Part shown: piece after piece, positions 52,673 to 59,646 of the stretch | How positions within the stretch are numbered: the first letter of the stretch is position 1 | Layout of the letters: each line of letters opens with the position of its first letter | DNA from: Acetobacter malorum | GTDB taxonomy: Bacteria > Pseudomonadota > Alphaproteobacteria > Acetobacterales > Acetobacteraceae | Direction of reading: 5' to 3' | Assembly: GCF_002153605.1 (NCBI RefSeq) | Contig: NZ_JOPG01000020.1 | Location: forward strand, 20,676 to 84,675 | DNA length: 64,000 nt | Made by a program: the position numbers and the translations under genes | The notes under the pieces: model-generated | Database searches by the model: none | Seen by the model: only the letters and a program-made list of their open reading frames with translations | Told to the model about the DNA's origin: nothing

Positions 52673-53230
52673 ATGAATGACTCCATCACAATCGCGGCGG
52701 GTCTCGCCCGCGAGTACGAGGGCCTGCGCCTCAAGCCCTACATTTGTCCGGCGGGCTACTGGACCATCGGCTACGGCAACCGTTGCCTGGCCAACGGGGC
52801 CGCCGTCACCGCCCGCACGCCTGCCATTACGGCAGTGCAGGCAGAGTCTCTGCTAATGCTCACACTGGCAGGGCTGCGCTATAAACTGCGGCAGCTCGTC
52901 CATGTGGCGCTCACTCCGAACAGGGAGGGCGCGCTCCTGGACTGGCAGTTTAACCTGGGCACATCCGCTGTTGCCGGCTCCACCCTGATCCGCCTGCTCA
53001 ATAGCGGGCAGGATATCGCTGCCGGTGAGCAGCTCCTGCTCTGGGATCATGCTCATAAGAATGGCCGCCTGATCACCCTGCCCGGCCTCACGGCCCGCAG
53101 GCATGTGGAGTGGCTGGTCTATACCGGGGCAACCAACGGGCATGTGCCGGCTTCTCCGGCTCCAGCCTCTCCACCATCAGCAGATCAGCTCAACGCGGCA
53201 GAAATAAGCCGTATTAAGGAGACTGCATGA
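52673..53230 (+). CDS. Endolysin, T4-type muramidase (GH24)
   Basis: A 185-residue protein whose N-terminus has the lysozyme signature: catalytic Glu in LAREYEGLRLKPY and then YWTIGYGNR with the family's Asp/Thr region. GALLDWQFNLGTSAV and LLLWDHAHKNGRL are further family blocks. The C-terminal ~25 residues are Pro/Ser-rich. It cuts the cell wall glycan to release phage. ATG 52673 is used because upstream codons include the terminator. No signal peptide, so a holin is needed. Confidence 0.92.
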   Translation: MNDSITIAAGLAREYEGLRLKPYICPAGYWTIGYGNRCLANGAAVTARTPAITAVQAESLLMLTLAGLRYKLRQLVHVALTPNREGALLDWQFNLGTSAVAGSTLIRLLNSGQDIAAGEQLLLWDHAHKNGRLITLPGLTARRHVEWLVYTGATNGHVPASPAPASPPSADQLNAAEISRIKETA

Positions 53231-53397
53231 CCGAAAAAGAAGGTCTGTCAGATCGGGATATTGAGCGGCTGACAGACAAGCTTCTGGCGCGCCTGCTCCC
53301 GCAGCTCGCGCGCATGATCGCCCATCACCCGGACGCGCTGATTATCGAGCGCGTGGATATTAACACCCTGCCCGCCTCCCTGCGTGGCGGCCAGTAA
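53227..53397 (+). CDS. Small lysis-region protein (56 aa)
   Basis: Reads MTEKEGLSDRDIERLTDKLL... to RGGQ. ATG 53227 overlaps the endolysin stop (ATGA), so it is coupled. Amphipathic helical start, no membrane segment. Function unknown. Confidence 0.7.
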   Translation: MTEKEGLSDRDIERLTDKLLARLLPQLARMIAHHPDALIIERVDINTLPASLRGGQ

Positions 53398-53410
53398 CAG
53401 AAAGAAGGCC

Positions 53411-53788
53411 ATGACCCTCTCCAAAGTTGGCGCATACCTGCGTCAGCCGACCACGCTTATTGCGGGCGGCATCGCCATTGGCACGGGCATTGCCTCGTGG
53501 TTTGGCGTCCTTCCGGATGCTGCAGCGGTCGCTCTGCTGAGCACCTGTTTGCCGCTCCTGGCGAGCGACAGCAGCGGCCAGACAGCCTCAGCGGAATCCA
53601 CTCTGCTCAACCGCATTGCCGGTGAGCGGGATGATCTGCTCAAGGTTGTCCATGCTGTCAGCACGCATAAAGACATCGGCCCGGCCGCCACGCAGATCAT
53701 TGCGGATACCGTACCGGGTGGTGCGCTGCTGGCTACTGCGGCCTCTGTCCTGGCGTCTCAGTCCAGCGCGGCGACTAAGCCGTCCTGA
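53411..53788 (+). CDS. Holin-like membrane protein (125 aa)
   Basis: A 125-residue protein with two hydrophobic segments (about 15-35 TTLIAGGIAIGTGIASWFGVL and 38-52 AAVALLSTCLPLLAS) and a soluble Ala/Ser-rich C-terminal half. ATG 53411 follows AGAAAGAAGG and is chosen over the longer frame at 53384. Size, topology and place next to the endolysin suit a holin or holin partner. Confidence 0.65.
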   Translation: MTLSKVGAYLRQPTTLIAGGIAIGTGIASWFGVLPDAAAVALLSTCLPLLASDSSGQTASAESTLLNRIAGERDDLLKVVHAVSTHKDIGPAATQIIADTVPGGALLATAASVLASQSSAATKPS

Positions 53789-53864
53789 CTGCCGGGGTCG
53801 GGGCCGCCGACCTCATAAACCGCGCCTTCTCTAAGGGGCGTGATAATAGCACGACCCTTTTTCT

Positions 53865-53889
53865 GCCGCCCGCTGAGGCGGCTTTTTTT
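53865..53889 (+). terminator. Terminator before lipoprotein gene
   Basis: GCCGCC / GGCGGC stem, CGCTGA loop, seven Ts. Confidence 0.8.
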
Positions 53890-53904
53890 ATTGGAAATGC
53901 CCAG

Positions 53905-54261
53905 ATGAAAACCAAATCTCTCTTGCGTGGCGCGCTGGCTGGTGCGCTGCTTCTGTCCTGCGTCGGCCTGACGGCCTGCAAAAGTGACGCGAATGCCTCA
54001 GCTGAGGTCAAGCGCCAGCAGGCCGTTTTTGCTCTGAGTGAATCGTACGATGCATCTGCGTATCTTGCTTACGCCTATAAGCATAATCCCGCTGCAGATC
54101 CTGCTGTCGTGACAATGATTGAGGCCGGATTCCAGATTGCACACGACAAAATCCAGCCGTTGCAAGAGGCAGCTGATGCTGGTGATCCGCTGTCTGAGGC
54201 TGAGGTTGAGGCCGCCACGGCAGCGTTTCAGGCCGCGCAAAAGCTGCTGCCGGCCAGCTAA
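53905..54261 (+). CDS. Phage lipoprotein (118 aa), possible spanin-like
   Basis: A basic N-terminus and hydrophobic segment lead to a lipobox LTAC (Cys25), so the mature protein should be a lipid-anchored periplasmic or outer-membrane protein. The mature part is helical and Ala/Glu-rich (EVKRQQAVFALSESYDASAYLAYAYKHNP). Near the lysis genes, an outer-membrane spanin component is possible, but it lacks the Pro-rich makeup of Rz1. A lysogenic role is the alternative. Confidence 0.75.
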   Translation: MKTKSLLRGALAGALLLSCVGLTACKSDANASAEVKRQQAVFALSESYDASAYLAYAYKHNPAADPAVVTMIEAGFQIAHDKIQPLQEAADAGDPLSEAEVEAATAAFQAAQKLLPAS

Positions 54262-54327
54262 TCAGCCGCACTAAGGGTGTCGGAAATACCGACGCCCTTC
54301 CCTTTTCTATTTTTTTGGAAGAACGCC

Positions 54328-54516
54328 ATGAACCCCGAATATCTCGCTATCGCCGTTTCCGCCGTTGAGCAGCTGGCAGAGGCTGCGCCCAGCATCGTGT
54401 CTGATATCAAGAGCCTGCTAGCCCCCATCAAAGAGGGCCGCGCCCCCACACATGAGGAATGGCTGGCAGCTGAGGCTGCGCTTGATGCGGCCAATCAGAC
54501 TTTGCAAAACAGCTGA
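54328..54516 (+). CDS. Small helical phage protein (62 aa)
   Basis: A 62-residue Ala/Glu-rich protein (NPEYLAIAVSAVEQLAEAAPSIVSDIKSLLAPI...). ATG 54328 is preceded by GGAAGAA. It echoes the C-terminal part of the preceding lipoprotein in style. It is the last gene of the late operon. Function unknown. Confidence 0.7.
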   Translation: MNPEYLAIAVSAVEQLAEAAPSIVSDIKSLLAPIKEGRAPTHEEWLAAEAALDAANQTLQNS

Positions 54517-54652
54517 TGGTATATGGCGAGGCTGCTTCGATTGGCCCCGCCATCAATGGAGATAGCTTTGCATAAAAACTTGGAAACAACAGCCAAAAGT
54601 TAGAAATTTTAATAAAATATCAACTCAATAATGTTGTATTAAAATTTAAATA

Positions 54653-54838
54653 TTACAAATAATCTTTGATTAATAAAAAATCGTGGTCTGATAAATTAAT
54701 TGAACTTTCAAAATTGTCCTTAGCTTTTGCTCTTAGCTTCTCAAGAGCCTCTTTTATTTTATCTGAGATAAAAAAATTCTGAAGATGTATATTGCAAGCT
54801 GCTATAATTTTCTCATTACCAATACGAACTAATGACAT
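54653..54838 (-). CDS. Small AT-rich antisense protein (61 aa)
   Basis: ATG 54838 has AAGGTG eight bases upstream. The product is a soluble helical protein (FFISDKIKEALEKLRAKAKDNFESSINLSDHDFLLIKDYL). It is oriented with the three-gene module to its right and shares its low GC, so it may belong to it. No family recognised. The flanking stretches 54517-54652 and 54839-55026 are AT-rich with no gene seen. Confidence 0.5.
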   Translation of the reverse strand: MSLVRIGNEKIIAACNIHLQNFFISDKIKEALEKLRAKAKDNFESSINLSDHDFLLIKDYL

Positions 54839-55026
54839 ACCGAACACCTTTTCATTAATTAAGAAAAATACATATTATGAAATGAGAAAAAATACTAGGT
54901 AAATTTTTACCGAACCAGTAACTTAATGAGATCAATATAAAAAAATTATTTCTCAACCTCCAATCAGAAGGTATATCAACATGTAGGTCTAAAAATAAGA
55001 TTTTGATAAATCTAAATCTGTCCTTA

Positions 55027-55401
55027 TCAACTTACTGGTACAGGTTGTGGAAGAACAATCAAGATAGGCTCACATCCCTCTTTAAGATTATTCGTAATCG
55101 GTTTCCGTTTTTTTCCTTTAATAAGAACATGAGCCAAATTCTCTGCGTCAATATTAATAATAGGGTCTTCAACTATAGAAAGAGAATTTGATAAAACGAG
55201 CAACTCAGAAAGTCTAACCAAAGAGTATCCTTCATAACCTTCTAAAGTGGCCTTCCAATTTAAATGCATAGAGTGAAGCTTGTTTTCATCATCACAAGAC
55301 ATTTCTTCATCACGAAAAGCAGCGCTTGAGGCTCTCCACTCTTTTTTGTTTTCGTCGTAAACGACTTGGGTAGGGTGCACTCGACGCAAAAAATTTCGCA
55401 T
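55027..55401 (-). CDS. Cargo module protein 3 (124 aa)
   Basis: A 124-residue soluble protein beginning MRNFLRRVHPTQVV, with an N-terminal WRASSAAFRDEEMSCD segment and a C-terminal DPIINIDAENLAHVLIKGKKRK. This 'ASSAAFRD.EMS ... NLAHV.I.GKK' pattern is one I associate with small uncharacterised bacterial proteins in accessory loci; I cannot name a family. Third gene of the minus-strand module, 17 bases after the second. It may act as an effector or sensor of the module; unknown. Confidence 0.75.
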   Translation of the reverse strand: MRNFLRRVHPTQVVYDENKKEWRASSAAFRDEEMSCDDENKLHSMHLNWKATLEGYEGYSLVRLSELLVLSNSLSIVEDPIINIDAENLAHVLIKGKKRKPITNNLKEGCEPILIVLPQPVPVS

Positions 55402-55418
55402 AACTTCAATTCACACTA

Positions 55419-55889
55419 CTATCTATTTATTTGCCGAATAATTGTCCGAACAGCATCGCTTATCTGTGTATAATCAGAATCTAGAGCGACAAAATAGCCT
55501 TCTTCTTGCTGCCTATGGTTTTGAAACCACATATCAATATCGTAAATCCCATTAATTTCAATCTCTAAGTCACACCCTCCAGTATGCCATTCAATCTGTA
55601 ATTTTCCTTCAGAAGTGGGCACAATTTGGGGAGCTTTAATTCCAGGAACCATGATTTGGTTTAGTAATTGGATAGCAAACATGCCCAAATCACGTTCTAA
55701 CGCAGGCGCGTGATAGCTATCCCAGTTTTCCCGCAACTGAAGTAATTCACATATCCTTGTCATTACAGGTTTCTGCCACTGGTAATCACTTACTGCCTCA
55801 AAGCTCCGCTCAAATCGTGGGAAAGTAATAGCGCTACTATCTTCTCCCTCTGATAAGGAATGAACAGTAGCTAAGTTAGTGCGTACCAT
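55419..55889 (-). CDS. Cargo module protein 2 (156 aa)
   Basis: A 156-residue protein; ATG 55889 overlaps the preceding stop (TAATG), so it is translationally coupled to the TIGR04255-like gene. The segment LQLRENWDSYHAPALERDLG and the later KLQIEWHTGGCDLEIEINGIYDID form a recognisable but unnamed domain (a WDSY.A motif, then a beta-rich half). There is no signal peptide or membrane segment. The function is unknown; coupling implies it acts with its neighbour. Confidence 0.8.
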   Translation of the reverse strand: MVRTNLATVHSLSEGEDSSAITFPRFERSFEAVSDYQWQKPVMTRICELLQLRENWDSYHAPALERDLGMFAIQLLNQIMVPGIKAPQIVPTSEGKLQIEWHTGGCDLEIEINGIYDIDMWFQNHRQQEEGYFVALDSDYTQISDAVRTIIRQINR

Positions 55890-56734
55890 TATTTCTGAAC
55901 TCCCCACGCTGCCAGCACTTCGTCCGCGATAACTGACATAAAAACCTTTAATGCAGTATCATGTAAGGTGTCGTAAAAAGCTGGCAAGGCGTCGGGAAAC
56001 GAATCTTTTGACGGGCGAGCTCTTACCATGACTTCAAGCTTCAATGCAGTGACCATGCCACCATTAAAGTTTTCTGGTGCCAAATTAAGATGTACTCGTC
56101 CGCAAGGCTCTTGATTAGTATCATACAATACAAAGCGACTGGATATCCCAGACCCTTCAAATTTTAAATTTGAACTGGGGGGGGTTACTTTCTGGGCTAA
56201 CAGATGAGTTAAATCATGAGCATTTTTGATAGAATATCTGTCATCGTTAAGTTTGATAATGTTAACATAACATAACTCGCATTGGTTGGGGATAATTTCT
56301 CCAATCGAACGTTGGCAAAAGAATTCTCGTGTGACATGTAAATCATTGAAAAATTTTTCTTTGATATTATTGTAATGTGGGTATTTTTGATCTTCTGATC
56401 TTTTCCTCCAATTATGCAAAATTCTATTATTTTGTATCTGCATAACCTCTGTATCATCAGCACTAATAAACCAATAACGAGACGCTTCTGTGTTCCCGAA
56501 TGGCGGAAATGGAAATGGAAATGGAAAATTCATTTGATTTAAATTTGGCGAATTGCCACCAAACATTTCAAAGACAGGCTGAACTACAGCTTGCTCTTGA
56601 ATGCCTGTGTAATATTCCTTAAATTTTTCCCATAGCAAACCTGAATGATAATTCATAAACCCAACCGGATTGAACTGCAGTCCAATAATGGTCTCAGTCA
56701 CCGGCGGATGCTCGAACTTTAAAAGTTCGCTCAT
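55889..56734 (-). CDS. TIGR04255-like protein, first gene of cargo module
   Basis: A 281-residue soluble protein. The start (LKFEHPPVTETIIGLQFNPVGFMNYHSGLLWEKFKE), the middle and the end (YDTLHDTALKVFMSVIADEVLAAWG) match the TIGR04255 family as I know it: a sporadically distributed protein of unknown function. The gene is strongly AT-rich (many ATT/AAT codons), unlike the phage structural genes, so it was probably acquired separately. It leads a coupled three-gene operon at the prophage's right end, the classic site for cargo such as defence genes. Mechanism unknown. Confidence 0.85.
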   Translation of the reverse strand: MSELLKFEHPPVTETIIGLQFNPVGFMNYHSGLLWEKFKEYYTGIQEQAVVQPVFEMFGGNSPNLNQMNFPFPFPFPPFGNTEASRYWFISADDTEVMQIQNNRILHNWRKRSEDQKYPHYNNIKEKFFNDLHVTREFFCQRSIGEIIPNQCELCYVNIIKLNDDRYSIKNAHDLTHLLAQKVTPPSSNLKFEGSGISSRFVLYDTNQEPCGRVHLNLAPENFNGGMVTALKLEVMVRARPSKDSFPDALPAFYDTLHDTALKVFMSVIADEVLAAWGVQK

Positions 56735-57260
56735 TATTCATGTCCTAACTATAATATATTCTCGACCAAGCCTAGTGATAGCATGCTACCTATCTTAATG
56801 GTACGTTACAATATCAACGGCAGGATTATCAGCCTCCTGATTGATAGATAGCTCTAAGCTATTTTGTATTTTTAACATAAATATAGTTCATAATCTGCGC
56901 TATCCTACAATATGTAGTGATTGAGCCCCCATACTCGAGTTACATTATCATTGATGCCTTTAGCTCCCGTGCTGCGTAAATGTGATTTCATCAGCTTATC
57001 AACATTCTGAATCAATCACCGCATCCAATAAAGGTCACTATTTTCTGTAAAGCTGATATTTGTGGATTCCCTTACCGGTCTCCGCGTATCTTGTGATGCA
57101 CTCTACCGCCACAATAAGAAAAAATCAGGAAGGGGAAGTTGATTATGCTGAACCCGCTATCTCTTGGCTAGACAAAACACTTCTCAAAAACAAGGATTAT
57201 GTTCTCTAAATATAACGCGGCTAGACACCGCAAGCCTTTGAAAGAAATCAAAAGTTCTAT
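56735..57260. other. AT-rich right prophage end
   Basis: 526 bases upstream of the cargo module up to attR with no convincing gene. It presumably holds the module promoter (minus strand) and the integrase arm sites. Confidence 0.6.
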
Positions 57261-57277
57261 TCCTCTCGGGTCCACCA
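57261..57277 (+). repeat. attR core
   Basis: Exact 17-base copy of the tRNA-Arg 3' end (TCCTCTCGGGTCCACCA). The bases before it do not form the rest of a tRNA, so this is the displaced copy. Confidence 0.93.
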
Positions 57278-57437
57278 AATCCTTACATTTTCAATGAAAA
57301 CAAAACGTTATGATGCGGTCCCCTGCATTGTGCGCTCTGTTGTTCTCTCGGCTGTTTCCTGTCAGCGGGTGTATTCCTGCGCTGGCCGCAGCAGGGCCTT
57401 GCGCAATTGCCGAGGCTCTTTTTGCGAATAGGTATTG

Positions 57438-57454
57438 CGAATGGTTCTCATTCG
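57438..57454. promoter_or_regulatory. Fur-like operator upstream of bfd
   Basis: CGAATG-GTTCT-CATTCG is a 17-base dyad 43 bases before the bfd ATG; a second GCGAAT occurs at 57424. It resembles iron-regulator boxes (Fur/Irr-type), fitting the iron-related genes downstream. Confidence 0.45.
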
Positions 57455-57496
57455 TGCTTTTAGTGCATCTCTCATCAGAGATACGGGGCTTTCCGA

Positions 57497-57736
57497 ATGG
57501 TCATCTGCTCTTGCAACAGCCTGACTCACAAAGACGTCGAATCAGCCGTGGCGCATGGCGCTACCCGCCCCAGTGAAATTTACGCTTCCAAGCGCTGCAA
57601 GGCCCAATGCGGGAACTGCGTGCCCGGTGTGGTGTGCATGTTGAAGGAAGTGCGGATGCGGCAGCGTCAGGCTGCCGAGACCGCCACGCATGCCTGCGTG
57701 CCCGTTGCGGTACAGGCTGAAGCCCTGCGCGCCTGA
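57497..57736 (+). CDS. bfd: Bacterioferritin-associated ferredoxin-like [2Fe-2S] protein
   Basis: A 79-residue protein starting MVICSCNSLTHKDVESAV, with the BFD-like cluster ligands C-x-C (residues 4 and 6) and a later C-x2-C (Cys 37 and 40 in KRCKAQCGNC). Bfd carries electrons to bacterioferritin to release stored iron. The C-terminal ~25 residues are not typical and may be disordered. Upstream Fur-like dyad and downstream dps suggest iron control. No strong ribosome-binding site. Confidence 0.88.
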   Translation: MVICSCNSLTHKDVESAVAHGATRPSEIYASKRCKAQCGNCVPGVVCMLKEVRMRQRQAAETATHACVPVAVQAEALRA

Positions 57737-57968
57737 CCATCTGACCTTGCTGGCACGTTTCTGCTGGCTATTCCCTCTTCCCTCCCCCTGCCGGTTGAGA
57801 GTGCATGGCCTCATGGCTGTGCGCTTTGACGCGCAGACATCAGGGGTGTCTCTGCGCAGGAGGCATGGCTGGCATCATGTGGCTTGCAACGGAACTTTTG
57901 GCTTCCCACGTCATTTGTAACAACAGAACGCTGCATCTGTAGCGACTGAGCAACCAAGGACGAAATTG

Positions 57969-58508
57969 ATGCCCAAAACAGCTTCAAATGCGAAAGACGC
58001 TCATATCCGCGAGTATCTTGGCACACCGACAGACCTGAAGGCCGATGCCGTTAAGGAAGTTGCGGCCGGTCTGGCCGATACGCTGGCCGATGTGTTTGCA
58101 CTCTACGTCAAAACGAAGAATTTCCACTGGCATATGAGCGGCCGCCACTTCCGTGATTACCATCTGCTGCTGGACGAACAGAGCGCGCAGATTTTCGCCA
58201 TGACAGACCCGATGGCTGAACGCGCCCGTAAAATTGGTGGCACAACACTGCATTCCATTGGTGAAATTGCCCGCCGCACGCAGGTGCTGGACAACGATGC
58301 GCTGTATGTCACGCCCGAAGACATGCTGGCTGAACTGCGCGACGACAATCTGGCGCTGACAACCCGGATGCGCAAAGTGCATGCTGTGTGTGATGACGCC
58401 AACGATGTGGCGACTGCCAGCCTGCTGGAAAACTGGATTGATGAGACGGAACGCCGCACGTGGTTCCTGTTTGAAGCGACCCGCCCGGCGTTTGGTAAAA
58501 ACGACTAA
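57969..58508 (+). CDS. dps: Dps-family DNA-protecting ferritin
   Basis: A 179-residue Dps protein. ATG 57969 (not TTG 57966) follows AAGGA. The intersubunit ferroxidase centre is complete: NFHWHMSGRHFRDYHLLLDEQ holds the two His, Asp and Glu. The rest matches the four-helix fold (ENWIDETERRTWFLFEA at the end). It oxidises Fe(II) with peroxide, stores iron, and may bind DNA by its charged N-terminus. A 230-base gap separates it from bfd; the pair handles iron and peroxide stress. Confidence 0.95.
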   Translation: MPKTASNAKDAHIREYLGTPTDLKADAVKEVAAGLADTLADVFALYVKTKNFHWHMSGRHFRDYHLLLDEQSAQIFAMTDPMAERARKIGGTTLHSIGEIARRTQVLDNDALYVTPEDMLAELRDDNLALTTRMRKVHAVCDDANDVATASLLENWIDETERRTWFLFEATRPAFGKND

Positions 58509-58518
58509 GTAAGTGGTC

Positions 58519-58552
58519 CCGGCGTCTTTTTGGTCATCCGGAAAGGCGCCGG
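58519..58552. terminator. Hairpin after dps
   Basis: CCGGCGTCTTT / AAAGGCGCCGG (one G-U pair) with a 12-base loop, directly after the dps stop. The stem ends without a T-run, so it is a weak terminator at best. The remaining gap to 58824 is AT-rich with no gene seen. Confidence 0.5.
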
Positions 58553-58824
58553 ATTCGCATAAAAAGCTGCGATAATCAGTCTTCAAAAAAGATACTTTTG
58601 CGAAAATTCATTCACAAACAATAACAACATTTTAAAAATGATACTTTTTTAGAAATTCTGTAAATTTCTTTAAAATAAATTCTTTGATCACGAAAAATTT
58701 TTGAGCGATTTCTTTGAAAGCTGAAATTTCACTTTCATCTTGCCTATATTCTCCAGGGGTGTGATTTTTATACGCAAATACTTTCAGAAATAAGGTCGGA
58801 TATCTCCGGACAGAAGAGCCGCTT

Positions 58825-59442
58825 TCAATGACAGGAAAGCGCTCCTTCCTTTTTTTTCGTCGGCATGCTGGTCGCTGCGATTGCAAGGCGAGAGACCGTT
58901 GCAACACTAATTCCAAAATCTTCTGCTACGGATTTCAAGGATTCTCCCCGCAATCGTCGCCGGACTACATCCTGCTTTTCCTGCTCAGTGATTTTGGAAG
59001 GACGCCCCATACGCTTGCCTTGCTCAATGGCTCGGGCCCGCCCTTCTGCCGTACGTGTCCTGATCAGGTCACGTTCCACATCCGCAAGACCCGCCAAAAC
59101 GGCAAGCATAAGACGACCTGTGCTGGTATTTGTATCGGCCCACGGCTCTGCCAGAGAATAAAAATGAGCGCCCTTTTTAGTAATCTCATGAACAATTGCG
59201 AAAAGGTCAAAGGTACTTCTTGCAAGCCGATCAATTCTCGCAACAATCACCGTATCCTCTTTTTTGAGACTTCTGATCATTTTTCGAAGCTGATTACGCT
59301 GTGCATTCGCACCGCTGACTTTTTCACAGAAAATCTTTTCGCAGCCGTAACTTGAAAGAGTTTCTAATTGTATATCAAGGGTTTGTCCTATCGTACTAAC
59401 TCGTGCGTAACCAATTTTTCTACGAATATCACGTTCCTTCAT
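58825..59442 (-). CDS. Small serine recombinase / DNA invertase 2
   Basis: A 205-residue recombinase, closely similar to the one at 11067-11696: YARVST with the catalytic Ser, VARIDRLARSTFDLFAIV, NTSTGRLMLAVLAGLADVERDLI and the identical RTAEGRARAIEQGKRMGRP block. The C-terminal helix-turn-helix (SLKSVAEDFGISVATVSRLA) differs more, so site preference may differ slightly. It is divergent from Hint gene 4 across a second inverted-repeat segment. Start ATG 59442 lies 43 bases from the nearest TCCTGATTTA core, as in copy 1 (45 bases). Confidence 0.93.
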   Translation of the reverse strand: MKERDIRRKIGYARVSTIGQTLDIQLETLSSYGCEKIFCEKVSGANAQRNQLRKMIRSLKKEDTVIVARIDRLARSTFDLFAIVHEITKKGAHFYSLAEPWADTNTSTGRLMLAVLAGLADVERDLIRTRTAEGRARAIEQGKRMGRPSKITEQEKQDVVRRRLRGESLKSVAEDFGISVATVSRLAIAATSMPTKKKEGALSCH

Positions 59443-59481
59443 GAGCTTATAACGTCACATAAAAGAGATTATCACTTTTTA

Positions 59482-59629
59482 AAATCCTGATTTATGCAAA
59501 CGCGACTTCGCACGCTCACACTGTTAAAGACCGGTTAATTATTAATGCGTTAAGCATTATTAAATCAATAGAAAACATAAATTCCGCTTAAGAATGTTAA
59601 TTATCTGAAATTCTTATAAATCAGGATTT
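59482..59629. repeat. Inverted-repeat-bounded segment 2 (putative invertible promoter)
   Basis: AAATCCTGATTTAT (59482-59495) and its exact reverse complement (59616-59629). Core to core (TCCTGATTTA, 59485 to 59626) the span is 142 bp, identical to segment 1. The interior is AT-rich and unrelated in sequence to segment 1; it has a dyad around AATGC-GTTAA-GCATT (59544-59558). On the minus strand TTGATT with 17-18 bases to TTAATA/TAATAA could be a promoter towards the recombinase. Confidence 0.85.
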
Positions 59630-59646
59630 AAGTAAGGGTCTCAATT

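Larger units (their letters stand above)
19600..57277. mobile_element. Prophage, ~37.7 kb, HK97-type siphovirus, integrated in tRNA-Arg
   Basis: It is bounded by a 17-base direct repeat of the tRNA 3' end. It contains integrase, excisionase, S24 repressor, Cro, DnaB-like helicase, terminase pair, portal, protease, capsid, connectors, tail tube, frameshifted tail chaperone, tape measure, tail tip, fibre and muramidase in standard order. All morphogenesis frames are open, so it may be inducible. Three cargo modules (19988-21326, 26156-27420, 54653-56734) stand out by low GC and, for two of them, antisense orientation. Confidence 0.95.

Noticed and set aside
54517..57260. CRISPR array or insertion sequence in the AT-rich prophage end
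   Set aside because: No regularly spaced repeats, no transposase and no terminal inverted repeats seen here or elsewhere in the window.
57261..57277. Second tRNA gene at the right prophage end
   Set aside because: Only the last 17 bases of a tRNA are present; upstream bases cannot form D or anticodon arms.
57310..57576. Plus frame overlapping bfd
   Set aside because: Overlaps the well-supported bfd gene in another frame and covers the regulatory dyad.
58632..58916. Minus frame overlapping the end of recombinase 2
   Set aside because: Runs out of frame through the recombinase 3' end and then AT-rich intergenic DNA; no motif.
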